Assembly: GCA_003222375.1 (NCBI GenBank)
Contig: QHVX01000135.1
Span: 1-6,436 of the forward strand
Source: Acidobacteriota bacterium
GTDB lineage: Bacteria > Acidobacteriota > Thermoanaerobaculia > Gp7-AA8
Reading direction: 5' to 3'
DNA length: 6,436 nucleotides
Every line of letters begins with the position of its first letter. Position 1 is the stretch's first letter. Shown in pieces: positions 1 to 5,903 of this stretch. The translations under genes were made by a program, and so were the position numbers. The notes beneath the pieces were generated by a model that was given only the letters and a program-made list of their open reading frames with translations, searched no databases and had not been told where the DNA came from.

Positions 1-1383
1 AAAATCCGGCGAGAGCTTGGTGAATCATTGAAATCGGTGGAGCGATTCGATGCGCCGATCGAGCAGGTCACGACCTCTTCGCTCGAAGCACTGCACCTCT
101 TCAGTCTCGGCAACCAGCAATTCTTTGCCGGCAAGTTCCGTGAGGCGATCCCGTTCTATCAGCGCGCCACCGACGCGGATCGCAATTTCGCCATGGCCTA
201 CGCGCGACTGGCAACTGCGTATTACAACTCGCTCGAAAACGATCTCGCTGCTGAAGCGTCAGCGAAGGCCTATCAACTCTCTTCGCATGCCACCGAACGT
301 GAACGCTTTTATATCGAGCAGAACTATTTTCAGCATGCAACCGGTGAGATGGAGAAGGCGGCTCAGGTGCTGGAGGTGTGGCAACAGACCTACCCGCGCG
401 ACTACTCGCCCAGGAACAACCTGGCGGTTGTGCAAAGTGTCTTAGGTAATTACGAGCGAAGTTTGGAAAAGGCGCGCGAAGCGCTATCGATCGACCCGAA
501 ACGTCCTTTCGCCTACATCATGTCCTCCATCGCTCTTCGCGGACTCAACCGCGGCGCCGAGGCAAAGGCCATTCTCGAGAGGGCCTCGGCGAATCATGTC
601 GATGCTCCGCATCTGCATCAACAACGCTTTCGACTGGCTGTGATGGATGACGACCTGATCGCGATGCAGCAGCAACACGATTGGGCCGCCACGAACCCGA
701 TGGGCGACATGGTGGTCTATTACGATGGCGACCTTGCGCTGTCCCACGGACAACTACGAAAAGCATCATCCGAAATTCGCAAGGCCGTCGACATTGGTTT
801 GCGTCGCGATGACAAAGAAGGTTCCGCTTTGGGACTCTCCGAATATTACTTTTGGAGCGCTGCCATGGGACGCTGCCAGGCATCGATGTCCCGAGAGATT
901 TTGGGTCTGGCTTCCACGACCGAGAGCGCATGGCGAACCGCGCTCGGGTTAGCTTTCTGCAGAGAGAGCAGTCAGGCCCTCGCTCTCGCCGACGAGCTTG
1001 CGCGAAAGCACCCGAAGGACACCATCTTGGAGCGACGTAATCCAGGTGGCGCAGTCGAGATTCTGCGCACGCCGGAGCGGTACGACCTGGCATTCGATTC
1101 GAATGGCGTTCCAATTTATCTGCGTGGTTTAGCGTACCTCGGCCAACAGCGAGGCCGCGAAGCACTCGCGGAATTCGAAAAGATTCTGAGTCACAAATAT
1201 CTGTACCGCGGCGAACCCGAGTTTACACTCTCGATCCTCGGCGCCGCCAGGGCGTCAGCACTCACGGGCGATATTGAGAGAAGCCGGCGGTACTACGCTG
1301 ATTTAATGCAGTGGTGGCAGGACGCTGACTCCAACGTCCCGATCGTGCAGCAGGCCAAGAAAGAGTTCCTCGCGCTCCGATGA
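1..1383 (+). CDS. TPR-repeat C-terminal part of a probable serine/threonine kinase or regulator (5' truncated)
   Basis: The reading frame is open from base 1 and ends at TGA 1381-1383, giving about 460 visible residues. A TTG at 28-30 could be read as a start, but the nine codons before it (KIRRELGES) continue smoothly into LKSVERFDAPIEQVTTSSLE. From my knowledge of the families, this junction is typical of the linker between the sensor/kinase part and the TPR part of acidobacterial-type kinase-TPR proteins. The true start therefore lies upstream of the window. Degenerate TPR helices run through most of the protein; the clearest are ALHLFSLGNQQFFAGKFREA, the stretch starting NLAVVQSVLGNYERSLEKA, and PIYLRGLAYLGQQRGREALA. 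No membrane helix or catalytic motif is visible in this part. The ending (WWQDADSNVPIVQQAKKEF) matches the usual C-terminus of that family. TPRs normally bind partner proteins. Gene 2 overlaps by four bases, suggesting co-expression. The lost N-terminus could be a kinase or a winged-helix DNA-binding domain; I cannot tell which. Confidence 0.85.
   Translation, partial: KIRRELGESLKSVERFDAPIEQVTTSSLEALHLFSLGNQQFFAGKFREAIPFYQRATDADRNFAMAYARLATAYYNSLENDLAAEASAKAYQLSSHATERERFYIEQNYFQHATGEMEKAAQVLEVWQQTYPRDYSPRNNLAVVQSVLGNYERSLEKAREALSIDPKRPFAYIMSSIALRGLNRGAEAKAILERASANHVDAPHLHQQRFRLAVMDDDLIAMQQQHDWAATNPMGDMVVYYDGDLALSHGQLRKASSEIRKAVDIGLRRDDKEGSALGLSEYYFWSAAMGRCQASMSREILGLASTTESAWRTALGLAFCRESSQALALADELARKHPKDTILERRNPGGAVEILRTPERYDLAFDSNGVPIYLRGLAYLGQQRGREALAEFEKILSHKYLYRGEPEFTLSILGAARASALTGDIERSRRYYADLMQWWQDADSNVPIVQQAKKEFLALR
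1380..1383 (+). promoter_or_regulatory. ATGA start-stop overlap coupling genes 1 and 2
   Basis: The ATG of the kinase gene (1380-1382) shares bases with the TGA stop of the upstream TPR gene (1381-1383). There is no good Shine-Dalgarno site at the normal distance; the closest purine run, AAGAG at 1361-1365, lies about 14 bases upstream. This arrangement usually means that a terminating ribosome re-initiates on the next gene. The second protein would then be made in proportion to the first, from a promoter upstream of the window. Confidence 0.75.
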
Positions 1384-3659
1384 TCGCGACCACCGTCGGC
1401 CGATACCGCATCCTCCGCCAGATCGGAAGCGGCGGAATGGGCGAGGTCTATCTGGCCGAGGATCCGAAGCTGCAGCGGAATGTGGCGCTGAAGATCGTGA
1501 CGGATCCCGATGAGAAGGCCAAGCGCCGTTTCGTCCGTGAGGCCATCACGGCGTCGCAGCTTTCACATCCGAACGTAGCCGTCGTTTACGAAGCCGGCGA
1601 GACCGATGACGGAACGGCCTTCATCGCCATGCAGTACGTCGAGGGGGAGACACTGCGCGATCGTCTGCTGCGCGGCCCGATGCCGATCGAGCAGATCGTG
1701 CGCCTGATTACCGAGGTCGCCGACGCGCTCGATGAAGCACACCGGCGCGGCATCGTGCACCGTGACATCAAGCCGGGAAACATCATGATCGACGTCCGCG
1801 GTCACGCGAAGGTGCTCGACTTCGGGATCGCGAAAAGAATCGATGTGGCGAACACGCATGAGCCGACCGCCGTCGCGGAAACCGCGGCCGGGATGTTCGT
1901 CGGAACGCTGCAGTATGTCAGCCCGGAACAGGCGAGTGGGGGAGTGGTCGACCAGCGCAGCGACATTTACAGCTTCGGCCTGGTTTTGCAGGAAATGTTG
2001 AAGGGCCGGGACTGTTCGCCGGCGCTGAAGAAAATCGTGGCGCGATGTCTCGAGAAGGATCCTGAGCGCCGTTATCAAAACGCTCGCGACATCGTGATCG
2101 ATCTCGAGCGGATCGGCGAGAAGCCGCAGAAGCGAACTGACCTTCGTATCGCGCTGATCGTCATCGCGCTTCTCTTCGCATTGGCGGGACTCTGGTTGAT
2201 CGAACGCCGTCCGCGAGAAGCCGCCAAAGCGAGCCGAGCGAAGATCGATTCGATCGCCGTGCTGCCTTTCGTCAATTTTTCTTCCGAACGCGAAAATGAA
2301 TACATCGGCGACGGCATCAGCGAAGAGGTCATCAACGGCCTGGCGCAGCTGTCCGGCTTGAAGGTCGTGTCGCGTACATCATCGTTTGCGTTCAAGGGAA
2401 CGCGCGCCGATGCGCGCGAAGTGGGTAAATCGCTGGCAGTCGATGCGCTTGTGGAAGGAAGTGTGCAGCGCGCCGGAAACAGGCTGCGCGTCACGGCGCA
2501 GCTCATCAACGCCCACGACGGCTATCACCTCTGGTCGCAGACCTACAGCGGCGGCGTCGACGACGTGTTCTCGATCGAAGACCAGATCGCGCGATCGGTT
2601 GCCAAGGCGCTGCAGCGCACGATGGGAAAGGCGCCGGTCGGGCCGACGACACATGACATGGCGGCCTACGAGCTCTATTTGAAAGCGCGTCACGAAGAGT
2701 CGGTGATGACCCGTGAACATTTCGACAACGCGGTGGCCAATTTCCGCGCGGCCATCGACCGTGATCCCAGCTTCGCCGAAGCGTACGCCGGTCTGGCGGA
2801 GACCTATTCGCTGATGGATCATCGGCCTGGCCTGACGACGCTCGAGCCGAAGGAAAGCTACGCGCTGGCAGTTCAAGCGGCGGAAAAAGCGCTCAGCATC
2901 GACCCTGATTCTGTGGAAGCCCACACGGCCCTCGGTCACATCGACATGCATCGCGGCCGTTTCGAGGAAGCGGAGTCGCATCTCAACCGGGCGCTGCAGC
3001 TCAATCCGAACTTCTCCAATGCTCTGTTGTGGCACGCCGTGCTGCTGCGAACGCTGGCACGCTATGGAGAAGCGAAGAAGGATTTCGAGCGCGCGGCGCA
3101 GCTCGATCCGCTCTCGAATTTCATTCCGGCGTTCATGTCAGGCAACGCCTGGTTCGCAGGCGACTTCGAGACAGCGCGCAGCGCAGCACTGCGCGGCATC
3201 CAGATTGAGCCCCAATACAGCTTCGTTTATCTCAATCTCGTCGAGGCCGACGCCTGCCTCGGCAAATTCGACGAAGCGGAAGCCGCATTGCGGCATACAG
3301 AACCCGAACATCTTCCAACGCTCGAGGAAGCTCGCGTTTTGTTGCTGGCAACTTCCGGCCGCCGCGACGAAGCTGTTCGACTGCTTCGCAAAATCAGTCC
3401 GGCAGCGCGCGGGCCCGCGCTTCCGCGCGTCATGCGAGGGTGGGCGGCGGTGGGTGAGCTCGATGAAGCAGCCCGGACGCTCAATCGAGCGGTAGCGGAG
3501 ATTCCGGATTACGCGCGCATCGCGATCGACATCCCGCCGCATCCGGCATTCATCAGATTCCGCAGTGACCCCCGTTACCTCGAGGCCCGCCGAAAACTCG
3601 GCTTACCGCCGCCGGAAAATTTCAGCGGTAGAGCAGGTACTTCGACCGCCGGGCATTGA
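1380..3659 (+). CDS. Membrane-anchored Hanks-type serine/threonine protein kinase with TolB-like domain and TPR repeats
   Basis: This 759-residue protein should phosphorylate Ser/Thr on target proteins. The kinase domain (about 7-245) has all core motifs: glycine loop GSGGMG 16-21, VALK with Lys38, helix-C Glu54, HRDIKPGN with Asp129 and Asn134, DFG 147-149, SPE 181-183 and DIYSFG 195-200. The region after this looks shortened (see findings). One membrane helix spans about 255-274. A TolB/FlgO-like domain (about 288-412; IAVLPFVNFSS, YIGDGISEEV, HLWSQTYSG) follows, then TPRs from about 425 to 705 (for example FRAAIDRDPSFAEAYAGLAE and the repeat around 525-545). By analogy with PknB-type kinases the N-terminal kinase is cytosolic and the C-terminal part external, but positive charges flank both sides of the helix, so topology is uncertain. 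The start is supported by the usual GRYRI beginning and the overlap with gene 1. The last 14 residues run past the usual family end and overlap gene 3. The substrate and signal are unknown. Confidence 0.93.
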   Translation: MIATTVGRYRILRQIGSGGMGEVYLAEDPKLQRNVALKIVTDPDEKAKRRFVREAITASQLSHPNVAVVYEAGETDDGTAFIAMQYVEGETLRDRLLRGPMPIEQIVRLITEVADALDEAHRRGIVHRDIKPGNIMIDVRGHAKVLDFGIAKRIDVANTHEPTAVAETAAGMFVGTLQYVSPEQASGGVVDQRSDIYSFGLVLQEMLKGRDCSPALKKIVARCLEKDPERRYQNARDIVIDLERIGEKPQKRTDLRIALIVIALLFALAGLWLIERRPREAAKASRAKIDSIAVLPFVNFSSERENEYIGDGISEEVINGLAQLSGLKVVSRTSSFAFKGTRADAREVGKSLAVDALVEGSVQRAGNRLRVTAQLINAHDGYHLWSQTYSGGVDDVFSIEDQIARSVAKALQRTMGKAPVGPTTHDMAAYELYLKARHEESVMTREHFDNAVANFRAAIDRDPSFAEAYAGLAETYSLMDHRPGLTTLEPKESYALAVQAAEKALSIDPDSVEAHTALGHIDMHRGRFEEAESHLNRALQLNPNFSNALLWHAVLLRTLARYGEAKKDFERAAQLDPLSNFIPAFMSGNAWFAGDFETARSAALRGIQIEPQYSFVYLNLVEADACLGKFDEAEAALRHTEPEHLPTLEEARVLLLATSGRRDEAVRLLRKISPAARGPALPRVMRGWAAVGELDEAARTLNRAVAEIPDYARIAIDIPPHPAFIRFRSDPRYLEARRKLGLPPPENFSGRAGTSTAGH
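2142..2201 (+). other. Single transmembrane helix of the kinase
   Basis: Residues 255-274 of the kinase (LRIALIVIALLFALAGLWLI) form one uninterrupted hydrophobic stretch of membrane-spanning length. It is flanked by KPQKRTD before and ERRPRE after. It separates the catalytic domain from the TolB-like and TPR region, the usual place for the anchor in receptor-like bacterial kinases. Confidence 0.85.
3622..3659. other. 38-base tail-to-tail overlap of kinase and hydrolase genes
   Basis: The kinase stop (TGA 3657-3659, + strand) lies beyond the hydrolase stop (TGA read from 3624-3622, - strand), so the two coding regions share 38 bases. The hydrolase end (KYLLYR) looks like the conserved C-terminus of DUF1343 proteins. 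The kinase end (ENFSGRAGTSTAGH) looks like a non-conserved tail after the usual LGLPP ending. There is no room for separate terminators. An imperfect hairpin (TACCGC 3604-3609 with GCGGTA 3625-3630) has a 15-base loop and no T-run, so I do not call it a terminator. Confidence 0.8.
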
Positions 3660-5865
3660 AGGCTGCTTCGTCGTCGTGCCAATCGTTCGCCGTGCCGTTG
3701 CGGATGGCCTCCAGCGTCGCGGGATCGCGCAAAAGCCGCTGTAGCTTGTCGATCGCAAAATCGTTTGAATAAAGATGATTAATTATCGTACCTATTTTTA
3801 CACCCATCGCGACCGGATGTAACACCTTCCGATCGGTGATCGTAATGCGCACGCCGCCGCACTCTCTTCCCGCAAAGACGCTCGCGTCGGGTGTGAACCG
3901 GATCGGCGTGAATGTGACGCCGGGAACGCTCAGCTCGTTCGCGAGGCGCAACCCGTCGATGTAAGGGGCTCCGATGACTTCGAACGGAGTCGGCGTTCCG
4001 CGGCCGACCGAGATCGCGCTCTCTAGAATTCCGATCCCGGGATACAGTGTCGCCTCGCTGAGGCTGCGCATGTTAGGCGAGGTGTTGATCCACGGCAGTC
4101 CGGCCTCATCCTGATACATCGCACGCGACCAGCCGCGAATCGGAATCACGGTCAGGTCGACATCGATGTGCCGTTCGTCTTTGAACATCTTTGCAAGCTC
4201 ACCGACTGTCATTCCATGCCGGATGACAATCGGATGCCACCCGACGAAATCCGTGTCGCCTTTCAGCAGCGGGCCTTCGAAGGCTTGGCCGCCGATCGGA
4301 TTGACGCGATCGAGCACGATGAACTTCTTTTTCGCGTCGGCGGCTGCTTCCATCGCGAGGCCCAGCGTCGAGATATACGTATAAAAGCGCGCGCCGATGT
4401 CCTGAATGTCGAACACCAGCGCATCGAGATTCGCGAGCTGTTCCGGTTTCGGCTTTCGCGTTTCTCCATACAGGCTGTAGATCGGGAGTCCGCTCGCCGT
4501 GTCGATTGTGTCGGACACGTTCGCATCTGCCGCGCCGCGAATTCCATGTTCGGGACTGAACAGCGCCACCAGCGTGACACCCGGCGCGCTGCGCAGATGG
4601 TCGATCGTCGGATTGCCGGCGCGATCGATGCCGGTGTGATTCGTGACCAATCCGACGCGCATTCCGCGAAGCGGCTCAAAATGCCGCGAAATTACAACGT
4701 CGATTCCGTTCGCGACGTCAGCGCTGTCGACGACCCATCGGACGCGCGGCACGACGGGCGTCGACAGGCCGACCGCGCGCGCCGAAAGTGTGCCGAGGTC
4801 GCGTTGAAGCGCGAGGACGTTGCCTTTGCCGTCAGGATGAACGCGGTTGGAGAGGAAAATGTAAAAAGTCTTCGACGTGGGATCGATCCAGAAAAACCCG
4901 CCCGTGAACCCGGTGTGACCGTACGAACCGATCGGAAAAAAATCGCCGCGCGGACGGCTGTAGCCTGAATCGAAATCGAATCCTCCCGCCCGCCGCACCG
5001 CTACATTCGGGGGTGACTGCACGGTAGTCATCATGTTGACGATCTCGGGCTTCAAGATCGGATCGCCCCCCCGCAACAGCATGCGGCAGTACTTCGCGAG
5101 ATCGTGGATCGTGATGAAAAGCCCGGCGTGCCCCGCCACCCCGCCCATCCGGCGCGCGGTCGGATCGTGCACGACGCCGCGGAGCATGACGCCGTCGGCG
5201 AATTCGGTGGGCGCGATGCGCGCCGGGGTGAGGGGCCGAAAACCCGTGTCGTTCATCCCCAGCGGCTCGAAGATTTCCTTCCTGCAGAAGACGTCGAGCG
5301 GTTGCCCGGAAACGCGATGCACGATTTCGCCGAGGAGCTCGAAGTTGATGTCGGAGTAGCGGAAGACAAAGCCCGGATTGTTGATCGGCTCTTCTTTCAT
5401 CACGAGCTGCATCGCGGTGTCGTATCCCGTCCAGGGATCCTTGAGATCGAGATCGGGACGCAGTCCCGACGTATGGGTGAGCAGATGCCGGATCGTGATG
5501 TCGCCACGCGGAAACTCCGGGACAAATTTCTGCGCCGGATCGTCGAGCCCGATTTTGCCGCGCTGAATGAGTAGCCAGATTGCCGGTGTGGTCGCCACGA
5601 CTTTCGTGATCGATGCGGCATCGAAGATCGTGTCGATCGTCATCGGCTCGACGCTCGGAACCAGCGCGCGGTTGCCGAACGCTTTTTCGTAGATCGCGCC
5701 GTTCTGTTCGAGGTGATAGACGCCGCCCGGTATTTTCTTCTCGGCGATTGCGCGCTCGATGCGCGCGTCGATCCGGCCGAGAGTGTCGCGATCGAGTGTC
5801 CGATCGGGGGCGGCCGAGCTACAGGCCAGTAACAGTGTGACGGCGCACACGGCGGCATTTCGCAT
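3622..5865 (-). CDS. Putative lipoprotein: beta-lactamase-family serine hydrolase fused to DUF1343/NamZ-type exo-beta-N-acetylmuramidase (GH171)
   Basis: From ATG 5865 the protein has 747 residues. It opens with a lipoprotein signal (MRNAAVCAVTLLLAC, lipobox LLAC, Cys15), so it is probably anchored in the envelope. A TTG at 5910 would add 15 charged residues ahead of the signal and is unlikely to be the start. Residues about 25-365 are a class C beta-lactamase-like hydrolase: SITK 85-88 (nucleophile Ser85, Lys88), YSD 170-172 in the YxN position, and HTG 317-319 in the KTG position. Residues about 388-747 are DUF1343: GLVTNHTG, SPEHGIRG with candidate catalytic Glu439, DIQDIGARFYTY, DRVNPIGG and GRGTPTPFE. 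The founding DUF1343 member, B. subtilis NamZ, releases MurNAc units from the non-reducing end of peptidoglycan glycans. The hydrolase half resembles AmiE-type MurNAc-L-alanine amidases or DD-peptidases; its exact reaction cannot be read from sequence. Likely role: peptidoglycan fragment breakdown and recycling. No frameshift is seen. Confidence 0.93.
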   Translation of the reverse strand: MRNAAVCAVTLLLACSSAAPDRTLDRDTLGRIDARIERAIAEKKIPGGVYHLEQNGAIYEKAFGNRALVPSVEPMTIDTIFDAASITKVVATTPAIWLLIQRGKIGLDDPAQKFVPEFPRGDITIRHLLTHTSGLRPDLDLKDPWTGYDTAMQLVMKEEPINNPGFVFRYSDINFELLGEIVHRVSGQPLDVFCRKEIFEPLGMNDTGFRPLTPARIAPTEFADGVMLRGVVHDPTARRMGGVAGHAGLFITIHDLAKYCRMLLRGGDPILKPEIVNMMTTVQSPPNVAVRRAGGFDFDSGYSRPRGDFFPIGSYGHTGFTGGFFWIDPTSKTFYIFLSNRVHPDGKGNVLALQRDLGTLSARAVGLSTPVVPRVRWVVDSADVANGIDVVISRHFEPLRGMRVGLVTNHTGIDRAGNPTIDHLRSAPGVTLVALFSPEHGIRGAADANVSDTIDTASGLPIYSLYGETRKPKPEQLANLDALVFDIQDIGARFYTYISTLGLAMEAAADAKKKFIVLDRVNPIGGQAFEGPLLKGDTDFVGWHPIVIRHGMTVGELAKMFKDERHIDVDLTVIPIRGWSRAMYQDEAGLPWINTSPNMRSLSEATLYPGIGILESAISVGRGTPTPFEVIGAPYIDGLRLANELSVPGVTFTPIRFTPDASVFAGRECGGVRITITDRKVLHPVAMGVKIGTIINHLYSNDFAIDKLQRLLRDPATLEAIRNGTANDWHDDEAAFNARRSKYLLYR

Positions 5866-5903
5866 GGGAGCTGAGTGTAGAATGCGGGGCCGGTCTCTCC
5901 AAC
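5866..5903. promoter_or_regulatory. 38-base divergent intergenic region (must hold or border both promoters)
   Basis: Only 38 bases separate the preferred hydrolase start (ATG 5865, - strand) from the NHL-protein start (ATG 5904, + strand). Weak promoter-like matches exist. On the - strand, TTGGAG (5902-5897), a 17-base spacer and TACACT (5879-5874) would give an almost leaderless transcript. On the + strand, TAGAAT (5878-5883) has no convincing -35. Neither gene has a clear Shine-Dalgarno site. At least one promoter therefore probably overlaps the neighbouring coding sequence. The box assignments are guesses. Confidence 0.35.

Noticed and set aside
545..1165. 206-codon open frame on the - strand opposite the TPR gene
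   Set aside because: It has an Arg/Pro-rich composition and no motif, and it is antisense to clear TPR coding sequence.
2379..3035. 218-codon open frame on the - strand inside the kinase gene
   Set aside because: It is fully antisense to the TolB-like/TPR coding region, with Arg/His/Val-rich low-information sequence and no family motif; a codon-bias shadow.
3604..3630. Possible bidirectional terminator hairpin (TACCGC / GCGGTA)
   Set aside because: The stem is only 6 bp with a 15-base loop and no following T-run on either strand. It lies inside both coding ends, so it is probably chance.
4168..4968. 266-codon open frame on the + strand inside the hydrolase gene
   Set aside because: It lies antisense to a well-supported two-domain enzyme, has an Arg/Asp/Ala-rich composition typical of reverse frames in GC-rich DNA, and shows no recognisable motif.
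5066..5072. Run of seven C in the hydrolase gene, a possible frameshift or phase-variation tract
   Set aside because: The frame is intact across it (it encodes the glycines of LLRGGDP), and seven bases is short for a phase-variable tract.
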